A stretch of DNA of 64,000 nucleotides from Hippophae tibetana (lineage: Eukaryota > Streptophyta > Magnoliopsida > Rosales > Elaeagnaceae). Position 1 is the stretch's first letter. Every line of letters starts with the position of its first letter. Shown piece by piece: positions 49,312-62,381 of this stretch. Location: assembly GCA_037013495.1 (NCBI GenBank), contig CM072801.1, forward strand, positions 32,972,001-33,036,000, given 5' to 3'. A program made the position numbers and the translations under genes. The notes under the pieces were generated by a model. The model was not told the origin of the DNA and searched no databases. It saw only the letters and a program-made list of their open reading frames with translations.

Positions 49312-52300
49312 AAACTGTAAAGGAGATATATGTGCCGACCATGGGTTCTTTATATATGTGTTCAATAAATCCCTATTTTTTGAAAAAAATAGGAGAATAG
49401 TAAAAGAAAGAAGCAACTGTTGAAATTTAAAAAAAAAACAAAACATTTGATAAATTCTACTCATAACATTATACGACTATAACTTTTGACTCGATTATCG
49501 TAACGAAAATTATAATATATCAAATCGAAGCTCTTATCGATTCACACAATTATTTCTGGCCTCACTCTAGAACCTGAATTATGTACCCAAATTTTATCAT
49601 TTACATCAGTAACCAAGGGTTTTAGCTTTTCCTCGCAAATTTCCGTTTTACTTACTTTCGATTTTATTCAATAGAGCTCTAAAGGAGATATTTGTTCCGA
49701 CCAAGGTTTCATTATTTATGTGTTCCATGAATCTATATTCTTCGAAAAGGAAATAGGAGAAGAGAAAAAGAAAGGAGAAACTGTTGAAATTTTCAATAAA
49801 ACAAAACATTTAATAAATCGAACTTTCAACTTTATACGACAAAAACTTTTCACTATGGTATCGTAAGGACTATTATAATATATCAAATTTAAGCTCTTAT
49901 CGATTCACACAATTAGTGTTAGCCTCACTAAGGAACCTGAATTATGTACCCAAATCCATCATTTACATCACTTACCTAGGGTTTTAGGTTTTTCTCCCAA
50001 ATTTCCGTTTTACATAGTTTTAATTTTATTCAATAAAACTGTAAAGGAGATATATGTGCCGACCATGGGTTATTTATATATGTGTTCAATAAATCCCTAT
50101 TTTTTGAAAAAAAAAAATAGGAGAATAGTAAAAGAAAGAAGCAACTGTTGAAATTTAAAAAAAAAACAAAACATTTGATAAATTCTACTCATAACTTTAT
50201 ACGACTATAACTTTTGACTCGATTATCCTAACGAAAATTATAATATATCAAATCGAAGCTCTTATCAATTCACACAATTATTTCTAGCCTCACTATGGAA
50301 CCTGAATTATATACCCAAATTCCATCATTTACATCACTAACCAAGGGTTTTAGCTTTTTCTCGCAAATTTCCGTTTTACTTACTTTCGATTTTATTCAAT
50401 AGAGCTCTAAAGGAGATATTTTTTACGACCAAGGTTTCATTATTTATGAGGTCCATAAATCTATATTCTTCGAAAAGGAAATAGGACAATAGAAAAAGAA
50501 AGGAGCAACTGTTGAAATTTTCAATAAAACAAAACATTTAAGAAATCGAACTTTCAACTTTATAGGACCAAAACTTTTGACTATGGTATCGTAAGGACTA
50601 TTATAATATATCAAATTTAAGCTCTTATCGATTCACACAATTAGTGGTAGCCTCAATAATGAACTTGAATTATGTACCCAAATCCATCATTTACATCACT
50701 TACCTAAGGTTTTAGGTTTTTCTCCCAAATTTCCGTTTTACTTAGTTTTAATTTTATTCAATAGAACTGTAAAGGAAATATTTGTGCCGACCATGGGTTC
50801 TTTATATATGTGTTCAATAAATCTCTATTTTTTGAAAAAATATAGGAGAATAGTAAAAGAAAGAAGCAACTGTTGAAATTTTAAAAAAAAACAAAATATT
50901 TGATAAATTCTACTCATAACTTTATACGACTATAACTTTTGACTCGATTATCGTAACGAAAATTATAATATATCAAATCGAAGCTCTTATCGATTCACAC
51001 AATTATTTCTAGCCTCACTATGGAACCCGAATTATATACCCAAATTCCATCATTTACATCACTAACCAAGGGTTTTAGGTTTTTCTCGCAAATTTCTGTT
51101 TGACTTACTTTCGATTTTATTCAATAGAGCTCTAAAGGAGATATTTGTTACGACCAAGGTTTCATTATTTATGAGGTCCATAAATCTATATTCTTCGAAA
51201 AGGAAATAGGAGAATAGAAAAAGAAAGGAGTAACTATTGAAATTTTCAATAAAACAAAACATTTAATAAATCGAACTTTCAACTTTATACGACAAAAACT
51301 TTTGACTATGGTATCGTAAGGGCTATTATAATATATCAAATTTAAGCTCTTATCGATTCACACAATTAGTGGTAGCCTCAATAAGGAACTTGAATTATGT
51401 ACCCAAATCCATCATTTACATCACTTACCTAGGGTTTTAGGTTTTTCTCCCAAATTTCCGTTTTACTTTGTGTTGATTTTATTCAATAGAACTGTAAAGG
51501 AGATATTTGTTCCGACCATGGGTTTTTTATATATGTGTTCAATAAATCTCTATTTTCCTAAAAAAAAAATAGGAGAATAGTAAAAGAAAGGAGCAACTGT
51601 TGAAATTTTCAAAAAAAACAAAACATTTGATAAATTCTACTTTTAACTTTATACGACTATAACTTTTGACTCGGGTATCGTAACGAAAATTATAATATAT
51701 CAAATCGAAGCTCTTATCGATTCACACAATTATTTCTGGCCTCACTATGGAACCTGAATTATATACCCAAATTCCATCATTTATATCACTAACCAAGGGT
51801 TTTAGCTTTTTCTCGCAAATTTCCGTTTTACTTACTTTCGATTTTATTCAATAGAGCTCTAAAGGAGATATTTGTTACGACCAAGGTTTCATTATTTATG
51901 AGGTGCATAAATCTATATTCTTTGAAAAGGAAATAGGAGAATAGAAAAAGAAAGGAGCAACTGTTGAAATTTTCAATAAAACAAAACATTTAAGAAATCG
52001 AACTTTCAACTTTATACGACAAAAACTTTTCACTATGGTATCGTAAGGACTATTATAATATATCAAATTTAAGCTCTTAGCGATTCACACAATTAGTGTT
52101 AGCCTCACTAAGGAACCTGAATTATGTACCCAAATCCATCATTTACATCACTTACCTTGGGTTTTAGGTTTTTCTCCCAAATTTCTGTTTTACATAGTTT
52201 TAATTTTATTCAATAGAACTGTAAAGGAGATATATGTGCCGACCATGGGTTCTTTATATATGTGTTCAATAAATCCCTATTTTTTGAAAAAAATAGGAGA

Positions 52301-55300
52301 ATAGTAAAAGAAAGAAGCAACTGTTGAAATTTAAAAAAAAAAACAAAACATTTGATAAATTCTACTCATAACTTTATACGACTATAACTTTTGACTCGAT
52401 TATCGTAACGAAATTTATAATATATCAAATCGAAGCTCTTATCGATTCACACAATTATTTCTAGCCTCACTACGGAACCTGAATTATATACGCAAATTCC
52501 ATCATTTACGTCACTAACCAAGGGTTTTAGCTTTTTCTCGCAAATTTCCGTTTTACTTACTTTCGATTTTATTCAATACAGCTCTAAAGGAGATATTTTT
52601 TACGACCAAGGTTTCATTATTTATGAGGTCCATAAATCTATATTCTTCGAAAAGGAAATAGGAGAATAGAAAAAGAAAGGAGCAACTGTTGAAATTTTCA
52701 ATAAAACAAAACATTTAAGAAATCGAACTTTCAACTTTATACGACCAAAACTTTTGACTATGGTATCGTAAGGACTATTATAATATATCAAATTTAAGCT
52801 CTTATCGATTCACACAATTAGTGGTAGCCTCAATAAGGAACTTGAATTATGTACCCAAATCCATCATTTACATCACTTACCTAGGGTTTTAGGTTTTTCT
52901 GACTAATTTCCGTTTTACTTAGTTTTGATTTTATTCAATAGAACTGTAAAGGAGATATTTGTTCCGACCATGGGTTGTTTATATATGTGTTCAATAAATC
53001 TCTATTTTTCTAAAAAAAAAATAGGAGAATAGTAAAATAAAGGAGCAACTGTTGAAATTTTCAAAAAAAAACAAAAAATTTGATAAACTCTACTTTTAAC
53101 TTTATACGACTATAACTTTTGACTCGGGTATCGTAACGAAAATTATAATATATCAAATCGAAGCTCTTATCGATTCACACAATTATTTCATGCCTCACTA
53201 AGGAACCTGAATTATATACCCAAATTCCATCATTTACATCACTAACCATGGGTTTTAGCTTTTTCTCGCAAATTTCCATTTTACTTAATTTCGATTTTAT
53301 TCAATAGAGCTCTAAAGGAGATATTGGTTACGACCAAGGTTTCATTATTTATGATGTCCGTAAATCTATATTCTTTGAAAAGGAAATAGGAGAATAGAAA
53401 AAGAAAGGAGCAACTGTTGAAATTTTCAATAAAACAAAACATTTAAGAAATCGAACTTTCAACTTTATACGACAAAAACTTTTCACTATGGTATCGTAAG
53501 GACTATTATAATATATCAAATTTAAGCTCTTATCGATTCACACAGTTAGTGTTAGCCTCACTAAGGAACCTGAATTATGTACCCAAATCCATCATTTACA
53601 TCACTTACCTTGGGTTTTAGGTTTTTCTCCCAAATTTCCGTTTTACTTAGTTTTGATTTTATTCAATAGAACTATAAAGGAGATATTTGTTCCGACCATG
53701 GGTTGTTTATATATGTGTTCAATAAATCTCTATTTTTCTAAAAAAAAAAGGAGAATAGTAAAATAAAGGAGCAACTGTTGAAATTTTCAAAAAAAAACAA
53801 AATATTTAATAAATTCTACTTTTAACTTTATACGACTATAACTTTTGACTCGGGTATCGTAACGAAAATTGTAATATATCAAATCGAAGCTCTTATCGAT
53901 TCACACAATTATTTCTGTCCTCATTATGGAACCTGAATTATATACCCAAATTCCATCATTTACATCACTAACCAAGGGTTTTAGCTTTTTCTCGCAAATT
54001 TCCGTTTTACTTACTTTCGATTTTATTCAATAGAGTTCTAAAGGAGATATTTGTTACGACCAAGGTTTCATTATTTATGAGGTCCATAAATCTATATTCT
54101 TTGAAAAGGAAATAGGAGAATAGAAAAAGAAAGGAGCAATTGTTGAAATTTTCAATAAAACAAAACATTTAAGAAATCAAACTTTCAACTTTATACGACA
54201 AAAACTTTTCACTATGGTATCGTAAGGACTATTATAATATATCAAATTTAAGCTCTTATCGATTCACACAATTAGTGTTAGCCTCACTAAGGAACCTGAA
54301 TTATGTACCCAAATCCATCATTTACATCACTTACCTTGGGTTTTAGGTTTTTCTCCCAAATTTCTGTTTTACATAGTTTTAATTTTATTCAATAGAACTG
54401 TAAAGGAGATATATGTGCCGACCATGGGTTCTTTATATATGTGTTCAATAAATCCCTATTTTTTGAAAAAAATAGGAGAATAGTAAAAGAAAGAAGCAAC
54501 TGTTGAAATTTAAAAAAAAAACAAAACATTTGATAAATTCTACTCATAACTTTATACGACTATAACTTTTGACTCGATTATCGTAACGAAATTTATAATA
54601 TATCAAATCGAAGCTCTTATCGATTCACACAATTATTTCTAGCCTCACTACGGAACCTGAATTATATACGCAAATTCCATCATTTACGTCACTAACCAAG
54701 GGTTTTAGCTTTTTCTCGCAAATTTCCGTTTTACTTACTTTCGATTTTATTCAATACAGCTCTAAAGGAGATATTTTTTACGACCAAGGTTTCATTATTT
54801 ATGAGGTCCATAAATCTATATTCTTCGAAAAGGAAATAGGAGAATAGAAAAAGAAAGGAGCAACTGTTGAAATTTTCAATAAAACAAAACATTTAAGAAA
54901 TCGAACTTTCAACTTTATACGACCAAAACTTTTGACTATGGTATCGTAAGGACTATTATAATATATCAAATTTAAGCTCTTATCGATTCACACAATTAGT
55001 GGTAGCCTCAATAAGGAACTTGAATTATGTACCCAAATCCATCATTTACATCACTTACCTAGGGTTTTAGGTTTTTCTGACTAATTTCCGTTTTACTTAG
55101 TTTTGATTTTATTCAATAGAACTGTAAAGGAGATATTTGTTCCGACCATGGGTTGTTTATATATGTGTTCAATAAATCTCTATTTTTCTAAAAAAAAAAT
55201 AGGAGAATAGTAAAATAAAGGAGCAACTGTTGAAATTTTCAAAAAAAAACAAAAAATTTGATAAACTCTACTTTTAACTTTATACGACTATAACTTTTGA

Positions 55301-57301
55301 CTCGGGTATCATAACGAAAATTATAATATATCAAATCGAAGCTCTTATCGATTCACACAATTATTTCTGGCCTCACTAAGGAACCTGAATTATATACCCA
55401 AATTCCATCATTTACATCACTAACCATGGGTTTTAGCTTTTTCTCGCAAATTTCCATTTTACTTAATTTCGATTTTATTCAATAGAGCTCTAAAGGAGAT
55501 ATTGGTTACGACCAAGGTTTCATTATTTATGATGTCCGTAAATCTATATTCTTTGAAAAGGAAATAGGAGAATAGAAAAAGAAAGGAGCAACTGTTGAAA
55601 TTTTCAATAAAACAAAACATTTAAGAAATCGAACTTTCAACTTTATACGACAAAAACTTTTCACTATGGTATCGTAAGGACTATTATAATATATCAAATT
55701 TAAGCTCTTATCGATTCACACAGTTAGTGTTAGCCTCACTAAGGAACCTGAATTATGTACCCAAATCCATCATTTACATCACTTACCTTGGGTTTTAGGT
55801 TTTTCTCCCAAATTTCCGTTTTACTTAGTTTTGATTTTATTCAATAGAACTATAAAGGAGATATTTGTTCCGACCATGGGTTGTTTATATATGTGTTCAA
55901 TAAATCTCTATTTTTCTAAAAAAAAAAAGGAGAATAGTAAAATAAAGGAGCAACTGTTGAAATTTTCAAAAAAAAACAAAATATTTAATAAATTCTACTT
56001 TTAACTTTATACGACTATAACTTTTGACTCGGGTATCGTAACGAAAATTGTAATATATCAAATCGAAGCTCTTATCGATTCACACAATTATTTCTGTCCT
56101 CATTATGGAACCTGAATTATATACCCAAATTCCATCATTTACATCACTAACCAAGGGTTTTAGCTTTTTCTCGCAAATTTCCGTTTTACTTACTTTCGAT
56201 TTTATTCAATAGAGTTCTAAAGGAGATATTTGTTACGACCAAGGTTTCATTATTTATGAGGTCCATAAATCTATATTCTTTGAAAAGGAAATAGGAGAAT
56301 AGAAAAAGAAAGGAGCAATTGTTGAAATTTTCAATAAAACAAAACATTTAAGAAATCAAACTTTCAACTTTATACGACAAAAACTTTTCACTATGGTATC
56401 GTAAGGACTATTATAATATATCAAATTTAAGCTCTTATCGATTCACACAATTAGTGTTAGCCTCACTAAGGAACCTAAATTATGTACCCAAATCCATCAT
56501 TTACATCACTTACCTAGGGTTTTAGGTTTTTCTCCCAAATTTCCGTTTTACATAGTTTTAATTTTATTCAATAGAACTGTAAAGGAGATATATGTGCCGA
56601 CCATGGGTTATTTATATATGTGTTCAATAAATCCCTATTTTCTGAAAAAAAAAAATAGGAGCATAGTAAAAGAAAGAAGCAACTGTTGAAATTTAAAAAA
56701 AAAACAAAACATTTGATAAATTCTACTCATAACTTTATACGACTATAACTTTTGACTCGGGTATCGTAACGAAAATTATAATATATCAAATCGAAGCTCT
56801 TATCAATTCACACAATTATTTCTGGCCTCACTATGGAACCTGAATGATATACCCAAATTCCATCATTTACATCACTAACCAAGGGTTTTAGCTTTTTCTC
56901 GCAAATTTCTGTTTGACTTACTTTCGATTTTATTCAATAGAGCTCTAAAGGAGATATTTGTTACGACCAAGGTTTCATTATTTATGAGGTCCATAAATCT
57001 ATATTCTTCGAAAAGGAAATAGGAGAATAGAAAAAGAAAGGAGTAACTATTGAAATTTTCAATAAAACAAAACATTTAATAAATAGAACTTTCAACTTTA
57101 TAGGACAAAAACTTTTCACTATGGTATCGTAAGGACTATTATAATATATCAAATTTAAGCTCTTATCGATTCACACAATTAGTGTTAGCCTCACTAAGGA
57201 ACCTGAATTATGTACCTAAATCCATCATTTACATCACTTACCTAGGGTTTTAGGTTTTTCTCCCAAATTTCCGTTTTACATAGTTTTAATTTTATTCAAT
57301 A
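49312..57301 (+). repeat. 22-monomer HOR unit (~7,990 bp)
   Basis: Starts: A5 49312, B 49674, A5 50036, B 50402, A1 50764, B 51127, A6 51489, B 51854, A5 52216, B 52579, A6 52941, B 53307, A6 53669, B 54033, A5 54395, B 54757, A6 55119, B 55485, A6 55847, B 56212, A5 56574, B 56940. The first fourteen return in order at 57302-62381. Shared rarities include CAAATTTTATCATT, ATTATCCTAACG, AGGACAATAG, TTTGTGTTGATTTT, GAGGTGCATAAATC, CTCTTAGCGATTC, TCAATACAGCTC and TTCTGACTAATTTCC. The last dimer (56574-57301) resembles the A1-B dimers of the 2,174-bp HOR but begins like A5. Confidence 0.85.
52216..56573 (+). repeat. Internal tandem duplication of a hexamer (~2,178-bp unit)
   Basis: Bases 52216-54394 and 54395-56573 are two copies of A5-B-A6-B-A6-B. 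Both contain CTACGGAACC, ATATACGCAAATTCC, TTTACGTCACT, TCAATACAGCTC, TTCTGACTAATTTCC (52898 and 55076), GATATTGGTTACG, GATGTCCGTAAATC, CACAGTTAGTG and AAAATTGTAATATATC. They are almost identical by eye. This hexamer is present once at 60204-62381, so the duplication separates the 22-monomer unit from its 14-monomer relative. Confidence 0.88.
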
Positions 57302-60300
57302 AAACTGTAAAGGAGATATATGTGCCGACCATGGGTTCTTTATATTTGTGTTCAATAAATCCCTATTTTTTGAAAAAAATAGGAGAATAGTAAAAGAAAG
57401 AAGCAACTGTTGAAATTTAAAAAAAAACAAAACATTTGATAAATTCTACTCATAACTTTATACGACTATAACTTTTGACTCGATTATCGTAACGAAAATT
57501 ATAATATATCAAATCGAAGCTCTTATCGATTCACACAATTATTTCTGGCCTCACTCTAGAACCTGAATTATATACCCAAATTTTATCATTTACATCAGTA
57601 ACCAAGGGTTTTAGCTTTTCCTCGCAAATTTCCGTTTTACTTACTTTCGATTTTATTCAATAGAGCTCTAAAGGAGATATTTGTTCCGACCAAGGTTTCA
57701 TTATTTATGTGTTCCATGAATCTATATTCTTCGAAAAGGAAATAGGAGAAGAGAAAAAGAAAGGAGAAACTGTTGAAATTTTCAATAAAACAAAACATTT
57801 AATAAATCGAACTTTCAACTTTATACGACAAAAACTTTTCACTATGGTATCGTAAGGACTATTATAATATATCAAATTTAAGCTCTTATCGATTCACACA
57901 ATTAGTGTTAGCCTCACTAAGGAACCTGAATTATGTACCCAAATCCATCATTTACATCACTTACCTAGGGTTTTAGGTTTTTCTCCCAAATTTCCGTTTT
58001 ACATAGTTTTAATTTTATTCAATAAAACTGTAAAGGAGATATATGTGCCGACCATGGGTTATTTATATATGTGTTCAATAAATCCCTATTTTTTGAAAAA
58101 AAAAATAGGAGAATAGTAAAAGAAAGAAGCAACTGTTGAAATTTAAAAAAAAAACAAAATATTTGATAAATTCTACTCATAACTTTATACGACTATAACT
58201 TTTGACTCGATTATCCTAACGAAAATTATAATATATCAAATCGAAGCTCTTATCAATTCACACAATTATTTCTAGCCTCACTATGGAACCTGAATTATAT
58301 ACCCAAATTCCATCATTTACATCACTAACCAAGGGTTTTAGCTTTTTCTCGCAAATTTCCGTTTTACTTACTTTCGATTTTATTCAATAGAGCTCTAAAG
58401 GAGATATTTTTTTCGACCAAGGTTTCTTTATTTATGAGGTCCATAAATCTATATTCTTCGAAAAGGAAATAGGACAATAGAAAAAGAAAGGAGCAACTGT
58501 TGAAATTTTCAATAAAACAAAACATTTAAGAAATCGAACTTTCAACTTTATAGGACCAAAACTTTTGACTATGGTATCGTAAGGACTATTATAATATATC
58601 AAATTTAAGCTCTAATCGATTCACACAATTAGTGGTAGCCTCAATAATGAACTTGAATTATGTACCCAAATCCATCATTTACATCACTTACCTAAGGTTT
58701 TAGGTTTTTCTCCCAAATTTCCGTTTTACTTAGTTTTAATTTTATTCAATAGAACTGTAAAGGAAATATTTGTGCCGACCATGGGTTCTTTATATATGTG
58801 TTCAATAAATCTCTATTTTTTGAAAAAATATAGGAGAATAGTAAAAGAAAGAAGCAACTGTTGAAATTTAAAAAAAAAACAAAACATTTGATAAATTCTA
58901 CTCATAACTTTATACGACTATAACTTTTGACTCGATTATCGTAACGAAAATTATAATATATCAAATCGAAGCTCTTATCGATTCACACAATTATTTCTAG
59001 CCTCACTATGGAACCCGAATTATATACCCAAATTCCATCATTTACATCACTAACCAAGGGTTTTAGCTTTTTCTCGCAAATTTCTGTTTGACTTACTTTC
59101 GATTTTATTCAATAGAGCTCTAAAGGAGATATTTGTTACGACCAAGGTTTCATTATTTATGAGGTCCATAAATCTATATTCTTCGAAAAGGAAATAGGAG
59201 AATAGAAAAAGAAAGGAGTAACTATTGAAATTTTCAATAAAACAAAACATTTAATAAATCGAACTTTCAACTTTATAGGACAAAAACTTTTGACTATGGT
59301 ATCGTAAGGGCTATTATAATATATCAAATTTAAGCTCTTATCGATTCACACAATTAGTGGTAGCCTCAATAAGGAACTTGAATTATGTACCCAAATCCAT
59401 CATTTACATCACTTACCTAGGGTTTTAGGTTTTTCTCCCAAATTTCCGTTATACTTTGTGTTGATTTTATTCAATAGAACTGTAAAGGAGATATTTGTTC
59501 CGACCATGGGTTTTTTATATATGTGTTCAATAAATCTCTATTTTCCTAAAAAAAAAATAGGAGAATAGTAAAAGAAAGGAGCAACTGTTGAAATTTTCAA
59601 AAAAAACAAAACATTTGATAAATTCTACTTTTAACTTTATACGACTATAACTTTTGACTCGGGTATCGTAACGAAAATTATAATATATCAAATCGAAGCT
59701 CTTATCGATTCACACAATTATTTCTGGCCTCACTATGGAACCTGAATTATATACCCAAATTCCATCATTTATATCACTAACCAAGGGTTTTAGCTTTTTC
59801 TCGCAAATTTCCGTTTTACTTACTTTCGATTTTATTCAATAGAGCTCTAAAGGAGATATTTGTTACGACCAAGGTTTCATTATTTATGAGGTGCATAAAT
59901 CTATATTCTTTGAAAAGGAAATAGGAGAATAGAAAAAGAAAGGAGCAACTGTTGAAATTTTCAATAAAACAAAACATTTAAGAAATCGAACTTTCAACTT
60001 TATACGACAAAAACTTTTCACTATGGTATCGTAAGGACTATTATAATATATCAAATTTAAGCTCTTAGCGATTCACACAATTAGTGTTAGCCTCACTAAG
60101 GAACCTGAATTATGTACCCAAATCCATCATTTACATCACTTACCTTGGGTTTTAGGTTTTTCTCCCAAATTTCCGTTTTACATAGTTTTAATTTTATTCA
60201 ATAGAACTGTAAAGGAGATATATGTGCCGACCATGGGTTCTTTATATATGTGTTCAATAAATCCCTATTTTTTGAAAAAAATAGGAGAATAGTAAAAGAA

Positions 60301-62381
60301 AGAAGCAACTGTTGAAATTTAAAAAAAAAACAAAACATTTGATAAATTCTACTCATAACTTTATACGACTATAACTTTTGACTCGATTATCGTAACGAAA
60401 TTTATAATATATCAAATCGAAGCTCTTATCGATTCACACAATTATTTCTAGCCTCACTACGGAACCTGAATTATATACGCAAATTCCATCATTTACGTCA
60501 CTAACCAAGGGTTTTAGCTTTTTCTCGCAAATTTCCGTTATACTTACTTTCGATTTTATTCAATACAGCTCTAAAGGAGATATTTTTTACGACCAAGGTT
60601 TCATTATTTATGAGGTCCATAAATCTATATTCTTCGAAAAGGAAATAGGAGAATAGAAAAAGAAAGGAGCAACTGTTGAAATTTTCAATAAAACAAAACA
60701 TTTAAGAAATCGAACTTTCAACTTTATACGACCAAAACTTTTGACTATGGTATCGTAAGGACTATTATAATATATCAAATTTAAGCTCTTATCGATTCAC
60801 ACAATTAGTGGTAGCCTCAATAAGGAACTTGAATTATGTACCCAAATCCATCATTTACATCACTTACCTAGGGTTTTAGGTTTTTCTGACTAATTTCCGT
60901 TTTACTTAGTTTTGATTTTATTCAATAGAACTGTAAAGGAGATATTTGTTCCGACCATGGGTTGTTTATATATGTGTTCAATAAATCTCTATTTTTCTAA
61001 AAAAAAAATAGGAGAATAGTAAAATAAAGGAGCAACTGTTGAAATTTTCAAAAAAAAACAAAAAATTTGATAAACTCTACTTTTAACTTTATACGACTAT
61101 AACTTTTGACTCGGGTATCGTAACGAAAATTATAATATATCAAATCGAAGCTCTTATCGATTCACACAATTATTTCTGGCCTCACTAAGGAACCTGAATT
61201 ATATACCCAAATTCCATCATTTACATCACTAACCATGGGTTTTAGCTTTTTCTCGCAAATTTCCATTTTACTTAATTTCGATTTTATTCAATAGAGCTCT
61301 AAAGGAGATATTTGTTACGACCAAGGTTTCATTATTTATGATGTCCGTAAATCTATATTCTTTGAAAAGGAAATAGGAGAATAGAAAAAGAAAGGAGCAA
61401 CTGTTGAAATTTTCAATAAAACAAAACATTTAAGAAATCGAACTTTCAACTTTATAAGACAAAAACTTTTCACTATGGTATCGTAAGGACTATTATAATA
61501 TATCAAATTTAAGCTCTTATCGATTCACACAGTTAGTGTTAGCCTCACTAAGGAACCTGAATTATGTACCCAAATCCATCATTTACATCACTTACCTTGG
61601 GTTTTAGGTTTTTCTCCCAAATTTCCGTTTTACTTAGTTTTGATTTTATTCAATTGAACTATAAAGGAGATATTTGTTCCGACCATGGGTTGTTTATATA
61701 TGTGTTCAATAAATCTCTATTTTTCTAAAAAAAAAAGGAGAATAGTAAAATAAAGGAGCAACTGTTGAAATTTTCAAAAAAAAACAAAACATTTAATAAA
61801 TTCTACTTTTAACTTTATACGACTATAACTTTTGACTCGGGTATCGTAACGAAAATTATAATATATCAAATCGAAGCTCTTATCGATTCACACAATTATT
61901 TCTGGCCTCATTATGGAACCTGAATTATATACCCAAATTCCATCATTTACATCACTAACCAAGGGTTTTAGCTTTTTCTCGCAAATTTCCGTTTTACTTA
62001 CTTTCGATTTTATTCAATAGAGTTCTAAAGGAGATATTTGTTACGACCAAGGTTTCATTATTTATGAGGTCCATAAATCTATATTCTTTGAAAAGGAAAT
62101 AGGAGAATAGAAAAAGAAAGGAGCAACTGTTGAAATTTTCAATAAAACAAAACATTTAAGAAATCAAACTTTCAACTTTATACGACAAAAACTTTTCACT
62201 ATGGTATCGTAAGGACTATTATAATATATCAAATTTAAGCTCTTATCGATTCACACAATTAGTGTTAGCCTCACTAAGGAACCTAAATTATGTACCCAAA
62301 TCCATCATTTACATCACTTACCTTGGGTTTTAGGTTTTTCTCCCAAATTTCCGTTTTACATAGTTTTAATTTTATTCAATA
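57302..62381 (+). repeat. 14-monomer HOR unit (~5,080 bp), shortened copy of the 22-mer
   Basis: Starts: A5 57302, B 57663, A5 58025, B 58390, A1 58752, B 59115, A6 59477, B 59842, A5 60204, B 60566, A6 60928, B 61294, A6 61656, B 62020. These match 49312-54394 monomer for monomer at an offset of about 7,988 bp. Its last B monomer reads CCTAAATTATG, as at 56479, not CCTGAATTATG as at 54295, so the right end is closer to the second hexamer copy of the 22-mer. The final A5-B dimer of the 22-mer is absent. Confidence 0.85.
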
